Shown here piece after piece: positions 27,125-40,791 of a stretch of 64,000 nucleotides of DNA. Within the stretch, counting starts at the first letter, position 1, and each line of letters begins with the position of its first letter. The DNA is from Klebsormidium nitens. Its lineage: Eukaryota; Streptophyta; Klebsormidiophyceae; Klebsormidiales; Klebsormidiaceae. The stretch is from contig DF237305.1 in the NCBI GenBank assembly GCA_000708835.1, forward strand, positions 31,452 to 95,451, given 5' to 3'. The notes beneath the pieces are model-generated. The model had not been told where the DNA came from. It did no database searches and was given only the letters and a program-made list of their open reading frames with translations. Made by a program: the position numbers and the translations under genes.

Positions 27125-28455
27125 CTAATATCGGCCAGCAAACAAGCCCTCCTCTCTTTGTTCGTTCCACTTTTCAACCTGCAAACAACCTAAAACAAAT
27201 TAGCATGTGGAAAGGACAACAAGACATAACGCAAGCCACTCTTGCTCCTTGAATGACATGTTGAGGGGAGTAACATTGCAGATGCTATGACTCATACTGA
27301 CAACTCTTCTTGCAAGGCCTCACTGCAACTGGATGCACCCATGTTGCAACACGTCCAAGCATGCCCAACCTGCTTTGAAGAACAAACAAGCTCTGCAGAA
27401 CCCCAAGCAAGTGAGCGAAGCGCGTGAGGAGAAAGCTCCAACGGGCAGCTTACCCATTCACCAGGACAGAGAGATCGATAGTATTTAGCATAGATGGTGC
27501 AATCCGAGTTGCCCTCGCCCTTCTCCCCAATGCACCTGGAAAATGAGCATGCGGGTTCATCAAGACAGGAGGACATAACAAGGGGATCAAGGGACAGATA
27601 TTGGAACCTAAGTGCATGGAAGGCACTAGGACGGACGCGGGTCCTTAAAGCACGGCAAATTCTGTACGAGTGTTGAAAAAGAGAAGCAGTCAAGGACAAG
27701 GCTTTCCATCTCTCCTCATCCACTTGTGCAGATTTGGGGGCACCCAGGTTATCACTTACTTGTGATATTCATTGTAGCGGGTGAAGCAATGTTTTGCCTG
27801 GTTCGTCGTTGGAAAACGGTAATCCATGGGCGCAGTCTTGATGTCGTCTAACTGCGATCATCAAACAGGGCGTCACAACTCCTGACTCTTCAAGCTCGTT
27901 GCAACACTGGCAAGCACAGAACAATCAAAGCATGGGCAAACTGCAACTCGTACTAACACACAACTTCCCAGCTACGACAATCAAATGCTCTGAGGATGAA
28001 AAGCGCTGTCCGAACAAGAATAGCAAGAATAGATCAGCACATTTGCCACGTGAACGTGGCATTCCGGAGGATCCAACACCTAGTGGTACTCACAGTGATA
28101 CTCTTCTTTTCTTCCTCCTCCTCCTCCTCCTCAGGCTCCTCTGCCTGCTCAGCTGTGGCCTCCTCTTCCGGTGCATTTGCAGCCTAGCAATTAGCGGGCA
28201 GAATGGCAATAAGCAGATTTGCAAAAAGTTAAATCACAAGCTGCCAGCTAGCGTAGCACATATTTGCGTGCAATCCTTTGTATCCAACTTTCTCTGTGCT
28301 AAGCCATATTCACGCAATCATGTACTCTTCTTAAACCAAACAGATTGCATTTGACGGCCTCTCTGCCAATCAATGCGTTTGCTCACCTCAGATTCTTCAA
28401 CAACATCTGGTGCCTCCGCCTCTGCCTCTTCCATTCGAGCGACCGTGTTCCCCAT
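27125..28455 (-). CDS. COX6B: Cytochrome c oxidase subunit 6b (plant type, acidic N-terminus)
   Basis: This is a small nuclear-encoded subunit of mitochondrial complex IV on the intermembrane-space side. Five exons on the minus strand (28455-28387, 28183-28094, 27851-27760, 27535-27454, 27178-27125) give 128 residues. The conserved core is IKTAPMDYRFPTTNQAKHCF, with the twin-Cys motifs CFTRYNEYHKC (Cx9C) and CTIYAKYYRSLC (Cx10C). PGEW, VEKWNEQREEG and the end FAGRY follow. The twin-Cys pairs should form disulphides through the MIA40 import route. Residues 8-53 are a Glu-rich extension, including an uninterrupted run of eight Glu near residues 41-48, as in long plant COX6b isoforms. A second Met (position 8, plus-strand base 28434) is an alternative start. 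The upstream spacer is shared with the divergent GPX gene. Confidence 0.95.
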
Positions 28456-29098
28456 TATCCTTGAGATGAGGCACACCTCCTGTGAGATGACCAGCAGCGT
28501 TGGCGGTCCCGGTTGCAAATCTGGTTTCTGGCCAAATTTTCTAGTCAATCAGCAAAGCTGCCTATTCAGATGTGTGACATCCGAGGGCAATGTTAACGTA
28601 CCGTGGCAAGGAAGAGGAGGAGCTCAGACTGCTGTGCTCCTGGCCTCCAACCTGAGGACTGGCAGTGGGGTGGGGGCCGGCTTGAAGTTGAAGAACCAGC
28701 ACTGGCAGCAGACGACCACCATTTCTTTGCAAATGTCGCCTTTGTCAGATGAAACTAGATATGCGCACAATTGACCAAGCAAGCTCTCAAGAGTTCCATT
28801 GGCTGGCAGACACCCTCCAAACTTGAGACTGAGCTCGATTTGGGTCAATCGAACGGCTCACAGTTGTCTGGGCATTGAGTCCTGAATGACATGGTCCAAT
28901 GCTGATACCAATTGAAATGTACAATTTCAATGTACTGTCAGTAATTCTAATAGCGCTAGCCTCATCCTTCATGTACGGTAGTACCGTAGGCAGTACCAAC
29001 ATTCCTACAGCTAGCTTACAATGTACTGTACATTCCTCCTGCATTGCACGAGTTTGCACCATTTTGGAAGTTGGGCCAGCATTCTGGCAGTGGCAGCC
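28456..29098. promoter_or_regulatory. shared divergent upstream region of COX6B and GPX
   Basis: About 640 bp separates the two head-to-head start codons, so it must hold both promoters. Two small inverted repeats are visible: ATTGAAAT / ATTTCAAT with a 5-nt loop (28911-28931) and TACGGT / ACCGTA with a 3-nt loop (28974-28988). I cannot identify a TATA box or named motif with confidence. Bidirectional use is inferred from layout only. Confidence 0.45.
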
Positions 29099-32000
29099 AT
29101 GGTGGCCGCCACCTGTGCGAGGCTGCAGCCAGCTATTCTGCGCGGCTTTGAAAGTACAAAGCTCTCTCCTGTGAATGGTGAGGCTGCGGTTAGTCAGGCA
29201 TATGCATATGCATATTCTGGTTGCGATACAGAGGAACAGTAGCTGCCATTGAGCAATACCCACTTTCCATATGGTGCACCTGACAGCTCACTTTCTGGTG
29301 GTCTGATATCCAACGCGGTTTCAAAACTCAGCAATGCTGCGCAGAAGTGCTGGCGCATCTTCCTCGCTTGAAGAACTGAGTATGATTGGAAGTACTGCAC
29401 TAACGCTTTGACGCCAACTCGCTTATAGGTGGCCCCGGCCAGCGGCAGGCACTCGCTGTGCCCCGCAGGTCAAGGAACTCGTGGTCCAGACTGCATTCCA
29501 GATGCATCCGTGCAGCCAAGGCTGTTGTAGAACCTGGGCCAACGGCTGACTGCAGTGACCAACAAAGATGGACTTCCAACCGCTTCGGCCCCTCACGCAG
29601 GGAGCTTCTGGTCGCCACCACGGGAGGGCTGATTGGACTTCAAACAAATGGTTGGAACTTGCCCCTCTGATGGTTGCTGGGCGCACCTCTTGATATGATC
29701 ACTCCTGCTTAAGTGGGGGCCATTGCCCTGATGCTGAAAGAGATCATCGAAGAAAATGGAGTTTTTGAGGGGCATGCCCTATGTCGTTGCTGACATATGT
29801 CCCACTCCGTCGATTGGTGCAGTTGCTGAAGCCCAACCAAAGTCGCTGTATGGATTCACCGTCAAGTACAAGGAGGAGGACCTTTCGTTGGGGAAATACA
29901 AGAACATGGTACGAAGAACAACGAGCTTTTCAGAGATTCGTCAAGGACACTTTCTTGACCGGACACCCCATGTGTTATGAAATCTCAACCTTTGCCTGAA
30001 AGATGTGGGAGTTCCAAAAGAGAGGCTGCGACTGTATTCTTTCCTCTTGTTCAGGCCCGCTACTTACAGCGCCTTGTCCTTGTCTGTGCAGGTTTCGGTC
30101 GTTCTCAACATAGCATCTGCGTGACCCCTGCAAAACGTGAACTATCCGGGTAGGCCATGCCTGGAAAGCAGGGGTACTGTGGCTGCGCACTTCTTGTATT
30201 TGTATGTTAAACCTGGAAGTCTGGTTCACACAGAAGCTTGTGATGCTTCTTTTTTGTAGACTTGGAATGAACTTTCCACCAGGGGACGTCGCGTGGCTTA
30301 GTTTGAGGTAACCACAGGTTCTCAGCCAATGTTTCTCCTTGCCAGGTCTTCGCTACTTGTTCAACAAGTACAAAGATCAGGTATGGAAACCCAACACAAC
30401 ATGCAACTTGAGTTCAGAGTATTCATGGCCATTCAAAATTCACCAGCTTCTTGGTGGATGGGTGTCACAAGAGGGGCAGGGGCGTTCTCAAGCAGCCGAA
30501 CGTATCCCAAGACTCGTAACTTGTCATTGTCTTTGGACCCTCATTCAGCGTGTTTGGTCAATCTAGTAAACAGGGACGAGTGGTGCCGTTTGTTAGGCCC
30601 TTGCACGGCCTGTTTTATATCTATACCATTTTTAAGCAGTGGTGCATCGGCCTGCAGGGGTTCGCGCTTCTTGCTTTCCCATGCAATCAGGTACGATCGA
30701 ACACCTGTATTGTCTTTTAGTGACGAACAGATCCGTTGGCACTAAAAGGAGGTTCTGGCATTTGAATCAGCATAAGACTCTGTTCCCAAAACTTTTTGAA
30801 GGGCGAGGTTGGCTTTTATTCAGCTTCTTCGATAAGAAAAGGGCTGGTAGTTCTCCAGAAAGCTACCTCGAAGCATTTGAACCGGGTCCTGGGCCGTCGA
30901 GCTTACTTCGTCTCAGCCTACTGACCGCCCTCGATCTCTATGTCCGTCAGTTCGGAGGCCAGGCTCCAGGCAGCAGCGACGAAGAACGGGATTACGCATA
31001 CTACAAGTTCGGCTTTGAGGTGAGCATCTATTCGCTTCCAGCACCTTCTCTAACATCTTGTAACACGAGTGCTGTGACGCAAGGACTGAACTGCTCAGGT
31101 CCTGGATAGCAAACAACATCAATCGAATATTTGGAACACCGCTGAAAATATTTGCGGATACTTCTGCTCATTCTGCTCGAACTCCGCCTGACCCCGTATC
31201 CTTTCTTCCGCTCATGACAGTTCCCCGTCTTCGACAAGGTGAGCCTGGTTGCCGAAGTTGTTGATGCTGCTCATCCACGGCCTCGGTATGGCCCATACGG
31301 GTGGGTCTTGCACGAGCGCGCCGCATGTTCGCTGCGATTTCAGCGCCCTCGTGGTGCGAAGGCAACCATGCTGCCCGTAGATTGTTAGGATGTGCTGAGG
31401 TTGTCGCTCTGCCATATGCGCTCGATTTCGGATGGTAGCTGCTGGAGGGGCGATCATGCGTCCGCTGTCGCCTCTGGGGCAGATCGACGTAAAGGGTCCT
31501 GCGATGTCACCTGTGTACGACTTCCTCAAGTCGAAGCAGCCGGGCGAGATTGAATGGAACTACGTCAAGGTGGGTGCTATTGTGGACGTTGGTCGCAGAT
31601 AAGATGTACCGAGTGCCTGTCTCATGTGAGGCATAATACCCACAAGTTGACGCCTTGCTTGCTGGTGTAAGGAAAGGACAGCCGGCCGTTCGGGTTCGTC
31701 GGGCTGAAATTGTAGGAAGCGAAGGAGCAAGGCCATAAGAAGCGTCTGGGCTTTTCCCTTATTGGATATGACTACAAGGCCTTTTCTTATGCTCGTTCAG
31801 TTGTGCTCTTTCTGACTCGCACCACATGACAAGTTTACAGTTCCGCGACTCTTGTTCGAGCTGTCGCAACCTTCGGAAGCGAAGCCTTGGGCCCTTTTTG
31901 AGGTTGGTCGCACGGACATGGATCGATGCAAAAGTTGCCTTTGCGAGCGAGGACATTGAGAACTAAATCACGATCAGAGGTGATCTACTTCGTCCCGCTA

Positions 32001-32710
32001 GGTTGGAAGAGAAGCGTATAAAGTCCGACCGCAAACGAATCTGCGAACCAGTTCTCGTTTCATCGTCGTTTTACCCTGGCACGTCAAGCGAACGGAGTGT
32101 ACTTTTCTGGTGCAGTTCTTGGTGGACCGCAACGGCGTCCCGGTGCGGCGGTACAAGCCCGGCTTCGATCCCGTGGTGAGGCCCAGCCCGGAGCATGGTA
32201 TCGGCACGCAGATCCGTCCCGTGACCCTGCACTTGCTGTCCGCCCAAGCTTCCCGTCTGTCTTCACTTGACGCACATGGGAATCGTTCAGTTGTGCTGTG
32301 CCGGATCAGAGGCGGATACCATCACGATATGGATCTGCACGATGATGCCAAGCCGCTTGTCTTGAAGTAACACCGCCGCCAAATTCTCTCCTGTTCAGAA
32401 TTTCGAAGAAGATCTGGTGGCGACGCTGGCGGGAAGGTGAGCGACAGACCAGTTAGCGCTTTAGCGGATCAGGCGCGAAATGCCAACTTCAAGAGGATCA
32501 AAAGGGTTGCCAGCTGCGGCCACGTCAGCCAAATCCTTTTTGCATTGCAAGTTCCCGCACTGTTTACCGCAAAGAGGTGTAGTAATTCTGTACCAGCATG
32601 CACGTCTCAAGCCATTTCGAAGAGGTCCTTTCTGTCGTCGGCCTGAGAGGAGGTCACGTTGTCGCAGGCCCCTCCCTCCAAAGCAGCGAGTGTACCTTGG
32701 CGCGCCATAA
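29099..32710 (+). CDS. GPX: Selenocysteine glutathione peroxidase, probably plastid-targeted
   Basis: This enzyme reduces hydrogen peroxide or lipid hydroperoxides with glutathione or thioredoxin. Twelve exons (29099-29177, 29429-29650, 29823-29908, 30092-30149, 30346-30380, 30658-30690, 30951-31019, 31221-31238, 31483-31569, 32116-32175, 32399-32436, 32668-32710) sum to 276 codons including stop. Exon 4 reads VSVVLNIASA-TGA-PLQNVNYP. The TGA at 30122-30124 sits exactly where the peroxidatic Cys or Sec of the family lies, so it is read as selenocysteine. The rest of the tetrad is present: Gln in FGGQAPG, and Trp-Asn in EIEWNYVKFLVD. Also typical are LAFPCNQ, FPVFDK (an 18-nt exon) and the final helix FEEDLVATLAGR. 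The start ATG at 29099 has a strong context (CAGCCATGG). The first ~100 residues are Arg/Ser/Ala-rich and end in RRELLVATTGGLIGLQ, which fits a plastid transit peptide. A SECIS element was not located. The donor at 29651 (GTTGGA) is weak. Confidence 0.9.
30122..30124 (+). other. in-frame TGA read as selenocysteine
   Basis: This TGA lies within GPX exon 4 at the family's catalytic position, flanked by VVLNIASA and PLQNVNYP. Both exon boundaries are in phase and the downstream exons continue the same GPX frame for about 160 codons. That makes premature termination or pseudogene status less likely than Sec insertion. Confidence 0.85.
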
Positions 32711-33718
32711 GCCGGTACATGGACGCATGTTGAAGCATCGGTCGGCCTTCTGTGCTATCTCCAAAGGCTCTGTTCAGTCTGCATTCCCATGACGGCGGCA
32801 CTCAGCAACCCGGCAGGGAGGAGTACCACTCGACAAAGATGAGACAGGCCAAGCACTGCCTTAGTTGCGGACGACGCATAGCATTTGGAGAGAAGCAGAG
32901 GTTGGTCGTCTGTTTGGGTGCGACACAACAGCGTGCATTTGCGTTGGCCTGCGTTTCATATTACATCATCAATTGATTGCATTTTGTTCCAAGAACATGC
33001 TCCAATTTTCGATTGGCAGCAAGACTGAGAGCCCTAATTGTTTAGTGGGGCAGCAGTGTGACTCAGTTTTTGGTTGTAACGCGATTGAATATCCATACTG
33101 ACAACTTTGGGAGCGGATCGCATATGCTGAACATTCTAGGGACCCCGCTGCCTACCTTAGTTCCGTCAAAATCTGCATTGACAGTGACATGTGTGAATCT
33201 GGAGAGTCGCAGCTTAAAATTGTCAGGAAGCGACGGTTCATGGCATGCAAAATGCAGCGATTGCGGGCACACGGTTTGTATGGCACATTTGAAGTTGGAA
33301 TTCTGCATGCCCATCGGAAAATGGATTCCATGCATTAGTTCGAAGCTATCTAGTGGTAGAATGCACACAGCATACTCACTTGAGCGACATGTGGATATGT
33401 TGCAGTCATTGGACCGGGTTGACTGAACGTGGGCATGTGCATCGGGTTCTCAAAAATCAATGATACAAAGAGAGTCGTAGCCTTCAGCCTGCAGGAGCAC
33501 GTCGACATCCTGATCTCTGGATGCGACTTGAGATGCAGTGGCATCCTGCATCAACACAATATGAGAAAGACACCCTGCCACGCTGTATAATGTCAAACTT
33601 ACAAATTCCGAACCCCTGATCGCCCAGCTATAATTCCCGCCTTCTATCTGGCCGACTACCGACTACACATTCATCAAATCACCTCTAGACCGGGTCAGGG
33701 CCGAGGGGTCCTTGCCCA
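32711..33718. other. GPX 3' UTR (SECIS expected) and convergent spacer
   Basis: This spacer lies between the stops of GPX (plus) and CCR4 (minus). A SECIS stem-loop should lie in the first few hundred bases if the GPX TGA encodes Sec. One ATGA at 32789-32792 is followed by AA at 32807, but I could not pair a convincing helix by eye, so I do not call it. No coding exon was seen. Confidence 0.45.
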
Positions 33719-36700
33719 TCACCTTCTCTGTCTGGGCTTGTATCTAAACTCTGCTAGCAGAGCAATGTGATCCGACGACCATTCGGGGCTGGGCAGGCCC
33801 GTGTCTTTCCGGAGGTCCTCCTCGTTCAGCAGCTCCAGCAGAGCCTCCGGCTGCAGCGAGTCCGCTGCACACGCAACAGCAACGCGCTCAGCATCCGCTG
33901 TGTTTGCATAACAGCTGCTCATCAGATGCCAGATCAACAGTTGCCACGACAAGAACAACAGGCTCTTCGAGCATCCGTGCCAGATAGTCGCTCATCAAGG
34001 GAAAGCTTTCCGCAAGAGTGAGAGTCACGATAACGACTCTCAGTCGAAGGCCGGTGTGTCGAGCTAAGCACTAGCCCACTCTGATTGCCCACTTAATGTG
34101 CGACAAGTGGCGGCCTTGGCCGGTGTGCCTTGCACACTCACCTGTATAGAAGATGTAATCAAGTGTCCCCAGGAAGTCTCTCGTGCAATTGGTGAAGAGG
34201 GGCTCCTGTGTAGCAGGGTCGATCTTCCGCCGGAGGGCCTCGCCGTTTGGCCCCGGGACACGCGCGAAAGCTCCGTACGCGCTCACCTGCGACGACAATG
34301 GTCTGCTCAAAGCAACGCCCTGCCACAACGTAATGCTGTGCAGCAACAGGCCTCCCAGCACCGTGCTTAGCTTCAAAGCATCATCAAAAACGATCCGTCC
34401 AGCATCTACGGTTTACACTCTTCTCCACCTACTACGCAAACGAAGCTGCAAAGTCTGATTATGCATATTCTAAAATGGTGGCGTGCCATTATCGCCATGC
34501 TCACCAGCGGCAGCTGGTGCTGCAGCTTGGTAGCCGGCCGTAGGATGCCCAGCGGGTCCGTGGCCAGCTCCGGGTGGGCGGGATCCACGCGGCCCGTCGC
34601 CAGCAACGAATGCGGGCAGCTGCACACAAATATGACAGCAATGGCATCAGTAACGCAATTTATGTAGCGGTGCTGCACTGGTATTAACAGCCGTTGTCGG
34701 TGAACGGAAGGGAGCTAGCCCCGTCCGTGTAGCCCGCGTCTTGCAAGCAGACTCCAGACTGGACGTCACCAAGTCCTCGGTTTTGACCAAGGAACAGGTT
34801 GCCCTTCCAGACTTGACAACCGCATGACCCCAAGTCGGTTACAATGTAAGAAGGACCCCAGGACCCCAACGATTTCACCCAGACCCAGAGAAAAGCTTGG
34901 CCTTCCAGCAAGCCGACCACGACAACTTCCCAAGGCCGTCCCCTCTGACTGACAAGATGAAAGACGTCCAGCCAGGAAATGAAACGGCAGCAATTGCAAG
35001 TGGTGTCGGCCACTGACCTTCCGGGGACGCTGTTGAAGTCCCCTGCGACTAGCATGGGAATGTCGGCGCTGGCCGCGATCTTCTCGAGGCCCTTGAGCAG
35101 CGTGTGCACCTGCCACAGCTTCACGTCCTTCAACTCCGGGTTGGCGTGGATGTGCGTGTTGGCCTGCAACACAACCACCACCTCTCGCCAGTGAGCCCCC
35201 ATCAATATCAGACATCCAAAGACCCAAAACGTGGATAAGCTACCCAAGAAACTGCTTTAGAAAGCAATCTAGCTCAGTAGAGTCGGCTCAGCTGGCCAGG
35301 GAAGCAGGCCAAAACCAGTCCGCCGAATGTGTTATGCCGTTCAGATCTTGGAGCTTTGACATGGCGAGCAACCAGGCATCCACAGTGCAGCATCTGGCGG
35401 CGCAGTCCTGTAGCAAGGCGGGAGGGAGTGCTGCGCTGCTGACCACGCAGAGGAGCTGCCTCTTGCTCTGCCCGGGCAGGGGCCCGTCTGCGCCCTCGTG
35501 CTCCTTGGCCTCCAGCACCACGATGAGCGCCACGTTGTCCTTGAGCAGGCGGTTGAGGGCCGCCTTCTTGGACGCGGCGGGGCCCAGCGCCTCGCTCAGG
35601 GACAGCGCGGCCTTGTTGAACTCGACCTCGTACTTCTTGACTAGCGAGAAGCGCGACTCCTTGAAGAACGTGGCACACCCGTCGATGGCGTATGACGACC
35701 CCGTGTACACCTGTAAGTTAGCAGGTGGTTTTGTTGGTTTAAGAGGAACATGGAAGGGGATTGGACACTACACGGTGGGATCAGGGGAACTTGCTTGGCG
35801 GCATCACGATTGACCGCCTAGGCCCAATGAAGACGAACGCCGAGGGCGTCAAGCATGCCAAAGTTCAGGAGCAGGGGGAACTGTCACCAAGCCATGTGTG
35901 CATAGAAGTGAGGGCGGTGGAGGGGGATGGTAAGGTTGGATTGCTGACCTGGCTCACCTCGCCGGTCTTCTTCTTGTACACGGCCGCATACCCGTGCTTC
36001 TTGAGCTCCGGAGCAAAAAACTCCTCGTAGTGATCGCTCTGGACCTGCAGCACAAGACAGGCCCTGCCTTGGTCAGGGACTAGCAAGCGCTGGGCAGCAC
36101 GAGGCAGGGAACCCTAAATTGCGTCAACCTCCCCCCAACTCTGACAGACAATAGCGTGTGCTCCAAATTCTCTTAGAAAGCTGAGGGGGCGTCCATTGTG
36201 TGGTTTGCATTGGTGCATTTGAGGTGCTGCCTGACGGCTCACCTCCTGCAGGCAGAGGATGTCCGCCCGGTAGCCCACCAGCTCCTTGAGCAGGTTCTGC
36301 TTACGGTACGCCCACGAGAGGGCCCACGGCGGGCAGTAGCTGTACATCTCGTTGGTGGCGTACAGGTCCGCCAGCACATTGTACGACACCACCGTGAAAG
36401 TCCCCGGCTTTATCAATCGCTCCCCGATCTCGGACGTGCCCTCCCCAAAGATGGACACCATCCTGCGCGGGGTGGGCGAGGGCGCGGGGATCACGCGCGA
36501 GGTGAGCAGCGTGGAGGGCGCCGCCACCGGCTGGCGCGTCTTGGCGTCCATGGGCGTGCACTCCAGCTTCAGAATGTGGCCCACGTCGTCCGAGCTCGGC
36601 GTGTAGCTCTTGCCCTGCCCCACCTCATACNNNNNNNNNNNNNNNNNNNNNNNNNNNNNNNNNNNNNNNNNNNNNNNNNNNNNNNNNNNNNNNNNNNNNN

Positions 36701-37648
36701 NNNNNNNNNNNNNNNNNNNNNNNNNNNNNNNNNNNNNNNNNNNNNNNNNNNNNNNNNNNNNNNNNNNNNNNNNNNNNNNNNNNNNNNNNNNNNNNNNNNN
36801 NNNNNNNNNNNNNNNNNNNNNNNNNNNNNNNNNNNNNNNNNNNNNNNNNNNNNNNNNNNNNNNNNNNNNNNNNNNNNNNNNNNNNNNNNNNNNNNNNNNN
36901 NNNNNNNNNNNNNNNNNNNNNNNNNNNNNNNNNNNNNNNNNNNNNNNNNNNNNNNNNNNNNNNNNNNNNNNNNNNNNNNNNNNNNNNNNNNNNNNNNNNN
37001 NNNNNNNNNNNGGGGCCGGATACGCGGCCCCGTTTGGCAGCCCTATGATGCTGCGCCGCGTGGCGTGGCTGCTCCCAGGAGGCCCCGTGCCAAAGAGCTC
37101 CTCCTCCTCTGGTGCGGTGTTGTTGCCATTCTGGTCCTTGGCGGGCGCGGCGGCCGCGCGTGCATGCAGCTCCTTGTGATTGCGCCACGCGGCGGCAAAG
37201 CACTGGGGGCTGCAGTGGTAGCTCTTGGCAGCCGGCAGCTTGGCCTTCACGCACAGCAGGCACTGCAGCGTGGCCACCTCGCTTGGGTGGACGCTGCACA
37301 CAGCCACCCGCTTCTCGTTCTTAACCCGTAGCCTGCAGGAATGGGAGTAGTTGAAGTTAGCGTCCCCTGCCCTTGAGCGATGTAAAATGCAACTCCAGCT
37401 GGCAGCATGTAATGAGGGTTCGCTGCGAACCAGTGCCTGAACAAAGCTCTGCAAAGATGAACATTTTCCAGACCGAGTCCTTGTTCTTACCATTTGCACT
37501 GAAGGTAGTAGCCTTGCACGGGCGCGCCCTCTGGAATGTCATCGGTAGTGATGCTGTTGTCTGGCTTGCGCAGAAGCACGTACGGGGTCAATTCACAGCC
37601 CGCGATCGGAATGTCCGAAGGCAAGTGTGTTCTCAGAACGGACAGCAT
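33719..37648 (-). CDS. CCR4: CCR4 deadenylase (carbon catabolite repressor 4, plant type)
   Basis: This is the Mg2+-dependent poly(A) exonuclease of the CCR4-NOT complex, of the endonuclease/exonuclease/phosphatase fold. Exons on the minus strand are 37648-37491, 37332-36243 (interrupted by the N gap 37011-36631), 36044-35958, 35710-35444, 35163-35018, 34619-34505, 34286-34142 and 33864-33719. The N-terminus MLSVLRTHLPSDIPIAGCEL matches plant CCR4a/b. It is followed by the plant-specific Cys/His finger (CSVHPSEVATLQCLLC, SYHCSPQCF, WRNHKELH). The catalytic domain shows FTVVSYNVLADLYA, DILCLQE (metal-binding Glu), ANTHIHANP, PMLVAGDFNSVPG, LFTNCTRDFLGTLDYIFYT and the terminal PEWSSDHIALLAEF. 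The leucine-rich repeat found in yeast and animal CCR4 is absent, as in plants. The two sides of the gap share one frame, so 381 N is compatible with continuous coding (717 residues in total). It is longer than the roughly 600-residue Arabidopsis protein as I recall it. Confidence 0.95.
36631..37011. other. assembly gap (381 N) inside CCR4
   Basis: The gap lies in the long second exon of CCR4, between the zinc-finger region and the catalytic domain. The frame agrees on both sides if the gap is truly 381 bases (127 codons). An intron inside it is not excluded. Confidence 0.98.
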
Positions 37649-38525
37649 CTCTTTTGCGCAGGATACCTACCCTACCAGCGGTGTTCCTCAAGGCCCCAGC
37701 GTTTGGGGAGCTGCTCAGGATGCCAAACCCCATCACCCTGCGGCTAACAGGTCGAAGCTCATCCCTGATCCTAACTCAAACTACATGAAACTGGGGAGGC
37801 CCACATACTCTCGACACAGCAACCTGTGGTAAAACTTTGAGATTCGTGCCCCGCCCAAATCGTGCCAGGGATTGGCTCTAATCGTGCCCCAGCGGCAGTT
37901 AGCGGTTTTCCAGCATCAACTGTCGCCGTGATCGCCCATACCTTATTGTGCTGCGTAGACTGCACTTGCAGTGTTCTTGCTCCGTAGCTGCGATCCGTGC
38001 CCCTAGCTGCAACCCCCAAAACCTCAGAGTCGAGTCCCAGATTGCGCTGGTGCCATTTTCAGCTTTTCTACCCCTGTTGATGTTCTTCAGAGAGCACACA
38101 AATCGAGCTGGAGAAATCGGGGCTGTCACGGCTAGAGGCTTGTTCTATTATGGGAGCTTGTTCTAAACAAAATGCTCTCTTTTTTCTTGCCCGGGACGCT
38201 GGTGATGTTCAGGCCGGAACAGACTTTGTGGTCTGAACCTGGATGGGACAAACGACCGAAGCCCCTACTCGGGAGCATCAACCGGTGAGAGGCTGTCACT
38301 TCGAAGCGTACAAGAAACGGTCCCGAGCCACCTAGTATGCAAGCTTGCCATGGCTTCCAATTGCTTCCTCCCTCCACAACTTCAACACCGACTCGAGCCA
38401 TAAGCAGATTCCAGAATTGTCACTGATCTGGACGTTCCGTTCATCAGGACGCCAGCAAAGAAAGCGGGTCATCAGAGAACATCAGAGAAACTCTTCGTGC
38501 TCAGTGCGAGCCAAAGGCAATTGCA
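37649..38525. promoter_or_regulatory. divergent upstream region of CCR4 and RPT3
   Basis: The 877 bp between the two head-to-head start codons must carry both promoters. No coding exon or nameable motif was recognised. Confidence 0.45.

Positions 38526-40791
<2,266 letters not shown>

Noticed and set aside
28106-28133. CTC/GAG microsatellite as a separate repeat feature
   Set aside because: It is the poly-Glu coding run of COX6B exon 2, so it is explained by the gene.
30122-30124. TGA in GPX as a nonsense mutation or a reassigned code
   Set aside because: A pseudogene is unlikely because the remaining eight exons keep perfect phase and all catalytic partners. Code reassignment is ruled out because TOR and other frames end in TGA. 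Sec is the simplest reading.
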